From JBFJWU01 sp041623475 [NCBI: bacterium] (GTDB lineage: Bacteria; J088): DNA of 5,158 nt. The notes under the pieces were generated by a model. That model saw nothing but the letters and a program-made list of their open reading frames with translations. It ran no database searches and was not told where the DNA came from. The stretch's first letter is position 1; every line of letters starts with the position of its first letter. Location: NCBI GenBank assembly GCA_041623475.1, contig JBFJWU010000262.1, positions 1-5,158 of the forward strand, read 5' to 3'. Position numbers and translations under genes: made by a program. Below are positions 1-5,117 of the stretch, piece by piece.

Positions 1-21
1 CAAGGATTACAACATCGATCT

Positions 22-1029
22 TTAGTCGGTTGACGTTCGCGCCGCCGGTCGGCGGGTTAACTGGTACCGTCGGACATTGTCCAGATGTTGCTGGTAGGTA
101 TCGGCAAACACGTGCCGTCCGTTGTGGTCCGCCACGAAATACAGTGCAGTTGTCTGTTGTGGATTGACCGCTGCCACCAGGGCGTCCAGGCCCGGGTTTC
201 CAATCGGACCTGCTGGCAGCCCCGTGATCACGTACGTGTTGTACGGTGTCGGTGTCGTCAAATGCTTGCGGGTCAGGTTGCCGTCGTAACCGGGCATCCG
301 GTAGATAGCTGTAGGATCTGCCTGCAGCTTCATACTGCGACGCAGGCGGTTGTGGAAAACACCGCTGACCGTAGGCATTTCATCCAGGATATACGTTTCT
401 TTCTGGACGATGCTCGCCAGGATGATGGCATCCTGCAGATTCATGTCCAGCGCGCGTGCCATCGTTGTGTATGTTGCCGGCAACCGGGCGAAAAAGGTGC
501 GAATCATCTCGTCGACAATTGCGGTTCCCGGTAATCCGGGTGCAAACCGATAGGTTTCCGGAAACAGGTAGCCTTCGGCTTCGGTCGCCAGGATTCCATA
601 CCGGTCCAGGACAGTCGCCGATGTCGTGGCGGCCAGGAACTCGGTACCAGCCGCAATTCCGGCCAGTTCGACGGCCGTTGCAATTTCAACGGCCGTCCAG
701 CCTTCGAGGACCGTGACGCTGGTCGTCGCAACGTTGCCGCGCGTCCATGCCTGCAGGATCTGGTAGTCAGACGCGTAATCCGGCAGCGCATAGGTCCCGT
801 ATTTCGGCTGGTCGTATCCGGTCAGGCGAGCCAGCCATTCGCTGAACTTTGGCGTCCGGATGATCCCCTGATCGGCAGCACGGTTCAACACGGACCGCAG
901 CGACGAACCACGTTCAATGGTGATATGGCTGCCCGGCACATCGTGGGGAAACAGCGGTGCCGTAATAACCGCCGCTCCGACGGCGAAAATCGGCAATACC
1001 AGAAGCCAGGTCCAGTACCGGGCTTCCAT
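22..1029 (-). CDS. mltG: Endolytic murein transglycosylase MltG (YceG-like)
   Basis: This is a membrane-anchored lytic transglycosylase that cleaves within nascent peptidoglycan glycan strands and is thought to help end their elongation; it acts on the outer face of the cytoplasmic membrane. The 335-residue product has a short cytoplasmic N-terminus and one membrane segment at about residues 8-26. A LysM-like region follows (about 35-100), then the YceG catalytic domain. Family motifs are clear: AEGYLFPETY at 151-160 with the presumed catalytic Glu152, LASIVQKET at 204-212, FHNRL at 225-229, LQADPTAIY at 235-243, TPYNTY at 261-266, GLPAGPIGNPG at 270-280, and LYFVAD near 296. Length matches the family. 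Position 209 is Gln where many homologues have Glu (IVEKE). The ATG overlaps the ruvX stop by one base (TGATG) with only a weak GGA upstream, so translation is probably coupled to ruvX. The stop is TAA. Family assignment is near certain. Confidence 0.96.
   Translation of the reverse strand: MEARYWTWLLVLPIFAVGAAVITAPLFPHDVPGSHITIERGSSLRSVLNRAADQGIIRTPKFSEWLARLTGYDQPKYGTYALPDYASDYQILQAWTRGNVATTSVTVLEGWTAVEIATAVELAGIAAGTEFLAATTSATVLDRYGILATEAEGYLFPETYRFAPGLPGTAIVDEMIRTFFARLPATYTTMARALDMNLQDAIILASIVQKETYILDEMPTVSGVFHNRLRRSMKLQADPTAIYRMPGYDGNLTRKHLTTPTPYNTYVITGLPAGPIGNPGLDALVAAVNPQQTTALYFVADHNGRHVFADTYQQHLDNVRRYQLTRRPAARTSTD
670..697. repeat. Perfect 11-bp inverted repeat inside mltG
   Basis: GACGGCCGTTG (670-680) and CAACGGCCGTC (687-697) flank a 6-base spacer (CAATTT). 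On the coding strand the same bases encode TAVEIA followed by TAVELA (residues 112-123), a near-perfect hexapeptide repeat. The inverted repeat arises because ACGGCCGT is itself a palindrome occurring twice 18 bases apart. The region aligns with the family without an apparent insertion, so convergence on similar codons is as likely as duplication. Confidence 0.6.
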
Positions 1030-1475
1030 CAGGTTCCGGATCCCTGACTGCTGCGCAGGTAATCCTCCAGAATCGCGACGGCCGCCAGTTGGTCCAACCG
1101 ACCCTTGTCGCCTTTGCCTCGTTTCTTGCCCCGGTGGGTGTCGGGTCGCGTCTCCAGGTCTGCTTGTTTTGCCCAGCTGCTGGTCATTCGTTCGTCAAAC
1201 AGGACCAAATCTGTATCACAGTCTTCAGCCAGTTTTTCGGCCCAGGCACGGACCTCGGTTGCCATCGGTCCTTCATCGCCATCCTGGTCCAGGGGCAGGC
1301 CGACCACCAATACCCGGACCTCCCGCTCGGCGATGATCGTCGCAATCTGCGATGCGGCATCAGCGGGATTCCGGGCGACAATGGTATCCAGGGGCTGCGC
1401 AAACAGGCCCCCGCCACCGGAAATCGCGATGCCTGATCGGCGGCGCCCGTAGTCAACGGCAAGTGTTACTGACAT
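1029..1475 (-). CDS. ruvX: Putative Holliday junction resolvase / pre-16S rRNA nuclease RuvX (YqgF family)
   Basis: This is a cytoplasmic RNase H-fold nuclease of the YqgF/RuvX family. Members have been linked to Holliday junction resolution and, in E. coli, to maturation of the 16S rRNA 5' end; which role applies here cannot be told from sequence. The 148-residue product has the three expected acidic active-site positions: Asp8 in AVDYG (followed by RRRSGIA), Glu95 in FDERMTS, and Asp128 in LDQLAAVAIL. The VVGLPL strand motif lies at 57-62. A strongly basic stretch (about 114-126, HRGKKRGKGDKGR) fits nucleic-acid binding. An in-frame ATG at 1583 would add 36 residues, but they lack family character. 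I chose the ATG at 1475 because it places the VDYG motif at the usual position, about residue 8. The nearest Shine-Dalgarno-like GAAGG is 16 bases away, too far, whereas a TACCAT hexamer lies 8 bases upstream, so the transcript may be nearly leaderless. mltG follows with a one-base overlap. Confidence 0.95.
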   Translation of the reverse strand: MSVTLAVDYGRRRSGIAISGGGGLFAQPLDTIVARNPADAASQIATIIAEREVRVLVVGLPLDQDGDEGPMATEVRAWAEKLAEDCDTDLVLFDERMTSSWAKQADLETRPDTHRGKKRGKGDKGRLDQLAAVAILEDYLRSSQGSGT

Positions 1476-1483
1476 GGATCGCC

Positions 1484-1489
1484 ATGGTA
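1484..1489 (-). promoter_or_regulatory. Candidate -10 hexamer (TACCAT) for ruvX-mltG
   Basis: Read on the minus strand, TACCAT ends 8 bases before the ruvX ATG. A TANNNT -10 box at this distance would put the transcript start within about two bases of the start codon, giving a leaderless or near-leaderless mRNA. This agrees with the lack of a usable Shine-Dalgarno site. No good -35 is visible: the hexamer 17 bases upstream reads GTGCAT. It is a short degenerate motif and could occur by chance. Confidence 0.3.
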
Positions 1490-1523
1490 AACCTTCAGGC
1501 GCGACGATGCACGGGGAAATCGA

Positions 1524-1552
1524 TTGCTTGACCGCGCGGGTTGGCGTACCCT
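1524..1552 (+). promoter_or_regulatory. Candidate leaderless promoter (TTGCTT-17-TACCCT)
   Basis: TTGCTT at 1524-1529 is separated by exactly 17 bases from TACCCT at 1547-1552, the standard sigma-70-type geometry. TACCCT ends six bases before the ATG at 1559, so the A of the ATG would be the predicted transcript start. No Shine-Dalgarno sequence precedes that ATG. The arrangement is typical of leaderless genes in lineages such as Actinobacteria and Deinococcus. It supports starting the gene at 1559 rather than at the in-frame TTG at 1541, which lies upstream of the -10 hexamer. Confidence 0.45.
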
Positions 1553-1558
1553 GTCGCC

Positions 1559-2305
1559 ATGGCTGATCGATCACTTGTATCAAAAGACCTGGTTATTCGC
1601 GGGTTGGATGATGACGGTATCCGCCACATGCTGGATGTGCTGGGCGGCCGTGGTGCGCGCTGGATGATCGGGTCGATTGACGGCAAATTGCAAGCTGTAT
1701 GGCCGCCGGACGGATCGGTGGAGCCTGTCGATGACCCGGCTGAATTTTGTAAGGCGCGGTCATCAATTGGAGTGCTGTTCCCGGACGATCAGGTTGACGC
1801 CTTTTGCCAGCGATTTCCAGATGCCACAGACCATGTTCAGATTCTGAGGATTGCAGGTCTGGTCGCGCCGGTGTTGACGGACCTGCATTCTGGTTTGACG
1901 GGGATCCACTATGACCTTCAGCCTGCGCCGCGAACCCGGCAGATCATCAATTTGTTCGGTCGGTTCCTGCCCAAGGACAAGGCGGTAGCCCTGCGTTTGA
2001 ATCCTGAATCCGGTGACCCGGTCTGTCTGTACGTCCGGTTTGACGGCAATCGGCGAATCTCTGAGCTGGTTGGCGGCCAGGCCTGGCCGGGAAATGTGCA
2101 ACAGGGCGGCAGCTTGAAGAAACTCGGTTCACTGGGTGCACCGGTTGACGTCGGAATAACCGGTACGCCGGCTGCGGTACGCGGCCTGTTCGAGGAACGG
2201 TTGAATCGCCAGGGGTGGGCGGCGTTATTCAAATCCGGTGACCTGCAACTGGATCCGTGTCCGATGCCCATCAAGGTCGCCCTCAAGGCCGCCAGGATCC
2301 TGTAG
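1559..2305 (+). CDS. Conserved-looking hypothetical protein, family not recognised
   Basis: I do not recognise this 248-residue protein. It looks soluble: there is no signal peptide, no membrane segment and no repeats. It has evenly mixed alpha/beta-like composition, with hydrophobic stretches such as VQILRIAGLVAPVL (93-106) and charged loops. Segments that could be diagnostic are RWMIGSIDGK (34-43), GVLFPDDQVDAF (71-82), CLYVRFDGN (156-164), GGQAWPGNVQQGG (172-184) and DVGITGTPAAVRGLFEERL (197-215). Four cysteines (64, 83, 156, 234) are scattered without a metal-binding pattern. The frame is open for 765 bases with protein-like composition; long reading frames on the opposite strand here look like shadows. 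I chose the ATG at 1559 over the TTG at 1541 because of the promoter geometry. The gene is divergent from ruvX-mltG and convergent with the dehalogenase operon, so it is probably monocistronic and context says little about its role. Confidence 0.8.
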   Translation: MADRSLVSKDLVIRGLDDDGIRHMLDVLGGRGARWMIGSIDGKLQAVWPPDGSVEPVDDPAEFCKARSSIGVLFPDDQVDAFCQRFPDATDHVQILRIAGLVAPVLTDLHSGLTGIHYDLQPAPRTRQIINLFGRFLPKDKAVALRLNPESGDPVCLYVRFDGNRRISELVGGQAWPGNVQQGGSLKKLGSLGAPVDVGITGTPAAVRGLFEERLNRQGWAALFKSGDLQLDPCPMPIKVALKAARIL

Positions 2306-2317
2306 CCGTCCCGGCTA
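2303..2317. terminator. Small hairpin spanning both convergent stop codons
   Basis: TAGCCG (2303-2308) and CGGCTA (2312-2317) form a perfect 6-bp stem with a 3-base loop (TCC). It begins with the TAG stop of the plus-strand gene and ends with the TAG stop of the minus-strand dehalogenase. It could act as a weak bidirectional terminator in the 9-bp gap. It is short and has no T tract on either side, and two convergent TAG stops pair automatically, so only three pairs are beyond what the stops provide. Confidence 0.25.
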
Positions 2318-3232
2318 GCCCCCCAGCGGATTGGCCTCGATAAACCTGACGACGACTTCGGCCAGCTCTTCGCCTTTGTCTTCCTGCAGGAAATGTCCGG
2401 CATCCACAATCGTCACGTGGTCCTGTCCCCGGCAGCCGGGAACAATTGATTGAAACAGCAGGTCGGCCCCGCGGGTGATCGGATCCGAATCGCTGAACGC
2501 GGTCAATACCGGCTTGTCCCAGGCTTGCAGGACCTCCCACGCGGCCTTGTTTGCTGCGGCCCCCGGATCCTCCGGTTTGACGGGGACCAGGGCCGGGAAG
2601 ATTCGCACCCCGGCTTTGTAGGAATCGTCAGGAAAGGGCGCGTTGTAGGCATCGACAATGTCCTCTGGCAGCGTCCGGACCGTGCCACCCTTGATTACAC
2701 CACCGACGTGGAAATCCTCGACGGTCGTCGCATATTCGCGCCAGTTCAGGAATGCGTCGGACACGGGCATTTCGCCGGTGGGCAAAAATGTATTGGCGAC
2801 GATGATTCGCTCAAAGCGGTCGGGGTTCTCGGCCGCCAGTCGCAGGCCAATCAGGCCGCCCCAGTCCTGGCAAAAAAGCGTAATGCGGGCCAGGTCCAGT
2901 TCCCGTAACCAGGCGGTCATCCAGTCGACGTGCCGCTGGTAACTGTAGTCATCCAGCGCGGACGGCTTATCGGATCGGCCAAACCCCACCAGATCAGGAG
3001 CGACGGCCCTGTGGCCGGCCGCGATGATTCCCGGGATCATTTTGCGATACAAAAAAGACCACGACGGTTCGCCGTGCATCATCAATACCGGTTCGGCGTC
3101 GGTCGGCCCCGCGTCAATAGCGGCAATTCGCAGTTGGCCACCGGCACCGTCCGGGATCGGGTCGTATCGCGGTTCCCAGGGGAAGTCCGGCAGGTTTGCA
3201 AAGCATTCGACCGGAGTGGTCAGGATCTTCAT
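2315..3232 (-). CDS. Haloalkane dehalogenase, subfamily I (DhlA/DhmA-like alpha/beta hydrolase)
   Basis: Enzymes of this type hydrolyse carbon-halogen bonds of haloalkanes to an alcohol, a halide ion and a proton through a covalent alkyl-enzyme ester in the cytoplasm. The 305-residue product has the normal length and the family N-terminus (LPDFPWEPRY, 14-23). It carries the oxyanion-hole motif HGEPSWSFLYRKM at 53-65 and PDLVGFGRSDKP at 79-90. The nucleophile elbow CQDWGG (121-126) supplies Asp123 and halide-binding Trp124. By alignment from memory with Xanthobacter DhlA, Trp164 (FLNWREY) is the second halide-binding Trp, Asp250 (SDSDPIT) the acid and His280 (DAGHFLQ) the base. This Asp-His-Asp plus Trp-Trp set defines subfamily I. 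An AGGAGG site lies 7 bases before the ATG, and the start overlaps the upstream aminopeptidase stop (ATGA). Substrate range cannot be read from sequence; some homologues may act on other halogenated or ester substrates. Confidence 0.9.
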   Translation of the reverse strand: MKILTTPVECFANLPDFPWEPRYDPIPDGAGGQLRIAAIDAGPTDAEPVLMMHGEPSWSFLYRKMIPGIIAAGHRAVAPDLVGFGRSDKPSALDDYSYQRHVDWMTAWLRELDLARITLFCQDWGGLIGLRLAAENPDRFERIIVANTFLPTGEMPVSDAFLNWREYATTVEDFHVGGVIKGGTVRTLPEDIVDAYNAPFPDDSYKAGVRIFPALVPVKPEDPGAAANKAAWEVLQAWDKPVLTAFSDSDPITRGADLLFQSIVPGCRGQDHVTIVDAGHFLQEDKGEELAEVVVRFIEANPLGG

Positions 3233-4332
3233 TCCGGTGCCTCCTGCAGATGACCGCGGGTCAGTAACTCGACGGAGCCGTCCGGCCCGTCCAGCTTCAG
3301 GGTTGGGCCGTAAACCACGAAATCCTGGTGAAACGGAACAGCGACCTGTCCGCCAAAACTGGCATTGTCGCCCAGCGCCAGATGAACTGTGCCAAGGATC
3401 TTTTCTGCTTCCAGGATATTGGTCGGATGGTTTGCCTTTTCATTCGTACCGACACCCAGTTCGGCCAGGTTGCGGGCATCGGGAAATTCGCCAAACGTCT
3501 GTTCCAGGCGCTCGCGAATTGGCAGGTCGCCACCAATTTCGACCATCCGGCCCGATTCAAACCGAAACCACCATTGCCCCGGGTTTTCCCTGGGGCCAAT
3601 TGACAGTTCGCCGTCAGCCGTGCCTTCGACTGGTGCAATAAATGCTTCGCCACCGGGCAGGTTCCCAAAAGATCCCGGTTCGGTCAGTAATCCTGTGTCC
3701 GCCAGACCCGTACGTCCACCAACCTCAAAGCGAAGCACACGGTCGCCGGCGCTGTGTACCTCGACCGTATTTGCCGCGCTCAGATGCCCGGCGACAAACC
3801 GGCTGCGGCGCGCCACCTGGGGCCAGTCTGCTGTCATGACACCGGAAAACATAAACGGTTCGACGCCAGGCATTGTCGCGCCGCGACAATTCCCGGCCTC
3901 GGTCAGCAATTTGCGAAACCGCGTATGGGTAATCGAGAACCGCGACAGTACCAGGACAGCCTGAAATCGCTGTCCCAGACCTGCCAGGTGCTGCCGCAGT
4001 CGGTCAACATCTGCCGGAGCGATCGTTTTGTCCAGCAATGGTTCCATCAGCCCTTCTTCGCGGGCGAAATGGCAAAAACCGCCCGGATATACGGCTTCAA
4101 ATACCGATTGCGGCGGTTCGGTCCCGGACCGTCCGCTCGGCGGATATGTCACAATCGTTGGCTGCAGGCCCAGGTTTGTAGCGGCCGCGGCCAGTCGCCG
4201 GGCCAGAGCGACCCGGTCGGGCAACTCGTCGGTGGGGGCAGCGAACGGCGCAGTGTCCGTTACAATGGCCAACTGCTCGCCCGCCTTGCATCCCAGGTTG
4301 ACGGCCAGGGTCGATTCAAATACATCAGCCAA
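3229..4332 (-). CDS. Aminopeptidase of the COG2309 / M29-like family
   Basis: Characterised M29 enzymes (AmpT, AmpS) are dinuclear-metal exopeptidases that remove N-terminal residues from peptides. This 367-residue product has the family's N-terminal domain (about 1-150). The metal-site signatures follow: NLPGGEAFIAPVEG (224-237, Glu229), LAELGVGTN (289-297, Glu291), KILGTVHLALGDN (311-323, His317) and FHQDFVV (334-340, His335 and Asp337). The Glu-Glu-His-His-Asp order of M29 ligands is kept. The protein is shorter than AmpT/AmpS (roughly 410 residues), with close spacing between the two His motifs. The same superfamily contains the iron enzyme 2,5-dihydroxypyridine dioxygenase (NicX), so peptidase activity is inferred. 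The start is TTG, with AAGGAG 6 bases upstream; no ATG or GTG in frame gives a plausible N-terminus. It is first in an operon with the dehalogenase, overlapping it by four bases. Confidence 0.85.
   Translation of the reverse strand: MADVFESTLAVNLGCKAGEQLAIVTDTAPFAAPTDELPDRVALARRLAAAATNLGLQPTIVTYPPSGRSGTEPPQSVFEAVYPGGFCHFAREEGLMEPLLDKTIAPADVDRLRQHLAGLGQRFQAVLVLSRFSITHTRFRKLLTEAGNCRGATMPGVEPFMFSGVMTADWPQVARRSRFVAGHLSAANTVEVHSAGDRVLRFEVGGRTGLADTGLLTEPGSFGNLPGGEAFIAPVEGTADGELSIGPRENPGQWWFRFESGRMVEIGGDLPIRERLEQTFGEFPDARNLAELGVGTNEKANHPTNILEAEKILGTVHLALGDNASFGGQVAVPFHQDFVVYGPTLKLDGPDGSVELLTRGHLQEAPE
3240..3245 (-). promoter_or_regulatory. Strong ribosome binding site of the dehalogenase
   Basis: AGGAGG on the minus strand lies 7 bases before the ATG at 3232, inside the last codons of the aminopeptidase gene. 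With the ATGA stop/start overlap it indicates independent re-initiation as well as translational coupling, and it fixes the dehalogenase start. Confidence 0.85.
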
Positions 4333-4338
4333 ACTGAA

Positions 4339-4344
4339 CTCCTT
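4339..4344 (-). promoter_or_regulatory. Ribosome binding site deciding the TTG start of the aminopeptidase
   Basis: AAGGAG on the minus strand lies 6 bases before the TTG at 4332. The ATG at 4325 is out of frame, and the first in-frame ATG comes only near residue 96, so this site is the main evidence that TTG is the true start. Confidence 0.8.
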
Positions 4345-4373
4345 GGACGCGGTACAGTTGTCGTGGAATGTTG

Positions 4374-4379
4374 ATTTTA
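4374..4379 (-). promoter_or_regulatory. Candidate -10 box (TAAAAT) for the aminopeptidase-dehalogenase operon
   Basis: TAAAAT on the minus strand is a five-of-six match to TATAAT and lies about 41 bases before the TTG start, leaving room for a leader with the AAGGAG site. The hexamer 17 bases upstream (TGCGCA) is a poor -35. AT-rich hexamers are scarce in this GC-rich sequence, which gives it some weight, but it remains a weak call. Confidence 0.35.
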
Positions 4380-4419
4380 CCCGGCGACGGTGCCACTGCG
4401 CAGCCGTCCCGTCCGTATC

Positions 4420-4447
4420 CTGACAGTCGATGACCGGGCCGGATTAT
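4420..4447 (+). promoter_or_regulatory. Candidate promoter (CTGACA-16-GATTAT) for the gene at 4525
   Basis: CTGACA (4420-4425) matches TTGACA at five of six positions. GATTAT (4442-4447) matches TATAAT at four of six, with a 16-base spacer. The predicted transcript start near 4454 would give a leader of about 70 bases containing the stem-loop at 4463-4500. TATGGT at 4445 is an alternative -10, but with a poor 19-base spacer. Confidence 0.3.
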
Positions 4448-4462
4448 GGTTCAATATCCAAA

Positions 4463-4500
4463 GCGCAGGCCTGTCTGGCGCGATTCGGTGACAGGCGCGC
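4463..4500 (+). other. Stem-loop in the leader of the gene at 4525
   Basis: GCCTGTC (4469-4475) pairs perfectly with GACAGGC (4490-4496). After a two-base bulge (AG, 4467-4468) the stem continues with GCGC (4463-4466) against GCGC (4497-4500), giving 11 mostly G-C pairs around a 14-base loop. It ends 16 bases before the AGGA ribosome binding site. No T tract follows on the plus strand, so it is not a standard terminator. It may be a 5' leader structure affecting stability or translation. It matches no riboswitch I know. Confidence 0.5.
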
Positions 4501-4516
4501 AAATCTTGACTGCAGC

Positions 4517-4520
4517 AGGA
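4517..4520 (+). promoter_or_regulatory. Short ribosome binding site of the gene at 4525
   Basis: AGGA (within GCAGGA) lies only 4 bases before the ATG at 4525. The spacing is tight and the match short, but no better start is visible downstream, and the protein begins with a plausible N-terminus (MSLFELDKP). Confidence 0.45.
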
Positions 4521-4524
4521 CTCA

Positions 4525-5106
4525 ATGAGCCTATTTGAATTGGACAAACCGCGACGATCCCGCGACGTGCCGTATCCGGCGACCCAGGAGCTGTTCCTGC
4601 TTGCGCGCCAGGTTTTTGCCCGCGACCTGGGCGTTGACTCGGCCCAGGTCAAGGACGTCCGCCTGGGCAGCAAAATGGGTTACGACTACAAATACACCCA
4701 CCAATGGCGGTTTGGAAAACGGCGGATGTTCGATATCTCTGAGCTGGATGAAATTGCGCAGCGGTTCGGGATCGACCCGCGGGTCGTCTATAAAGTCGCG
4801 ACCGGGTTGTGGACAGCCGGCCAGGCCCTGCAGGTCATTGACGAACGTGCGTCCGTACCGTACGAACGGATCCAGCGGGTTCTGTCGGTGGGGCCCGTAC
4901 AGGTTGATATTGACCTGGAAATTCGCGGCGACCGCGTTGATCTCGCCAACGAGGCTCTCGAACAATTGCAGGATCGTATCCAGCAGCGGATGGCCGATGG
5001 TCGGCCGATGGTTGATGCCATCGAGTCCGAGGTGCGGCGTTTCAATACGTTTATCGATGACCTGGACCTGCCCCGGGTGCCGTTTTACCGGCAACCAGCG
5101 GACTGA
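4525..5106 (+). CDS. Hypothetical protein with a possible helix-turn-helix, family not recognised
   Basis: I do not recognise this 193-residue protein. It appears soluble and cytoplasmic, with no signal peptide or membrane segment. Region 1 (about 10-45) is helical and leads to VKDVRLGSK. Region 2 (52-69) is aromatic and basic (GYDYKYTHQWRFGKRRMF). Region 3, ISELDEIAQRFGIDPRVVYKV (71-91), resembles a helix-turn-helix: a short helix, a glycine turn, then a second helix with basic and aromatic residues. It is followed by a short strand-like segment (VQVDIDLEI, 125-133) and a helical C-terminus (137-180) with several acidic/basic heptad-like positions. DNA binding is a guess from this segment alone. 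The antisense strand is also open over the same length, but its translation is rich in His, Arg, Pro and Val and looks like a shadow. The gene is divergent from the aminopeptidase operon, and a possible partner begins 11 bases after its stop. Confidence 0.75.
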   Translation: MSLFELDKPRRSRDVPYPATQELFLLARQVFARDLGVDSAQVKDVRLGSKMGYDYKYTHQWRFGKRRMFDISELDEIAQRFGIDPRVVYKVATGLWTAGQALQVIDERASVPYERIQRVLSVGPVQVDIDLEIRGDRVDLANEALEQLQDRIQQRMADGRPMVDAIESEVRRFNTFIDDLDLPRVPFYRQPAD

Positions 5107-5117
5107 CAGCAATCGCT

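Noticed and set aside
1-21. Looked for a terminator or gene start downstream of mltG.
   Set aside because: Only 21 bases are available, with no hairpin and no frame longer than two codons.
85-716. Several open frames on the plus strand across mltG.
   Set aside because: Their translations are Arg/Cys/His/Pro-rich shadows of a gene with unmistakable MltG motifs on the other strand.
1541-1558. Upstream TTG start for the 1559 gene, adding six residues.
   Set aside because: It lies upstream of the TACCCT hexamer of the likely promoter, has no ribosome binding site, and the ATG at 1559 fits the promoter exactly.
1476-1583. Longer ruvX beginning at the ATG at 1583.
   Set aside because: The extra 36 residues have no family character and would push the VDYG motif far from its usual position near residue 8; they also overlap the divergent promoter region.
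3024-3964. Plus-strand frames across the dehalogenase and aminopeptidase genes.
   Set aside because: Low-quality translations with no start signals; the minus-strand products carry full family motifs.
4396-4403. Eight-base perfect palindrome CTGCGCAG near the candidate -35 of the aminopeptidase operon, considered as an operator.
   Set aside because: An 8-bp palindrome is expected roughly once in a region of this size by chance, and it has no second copy nearby.
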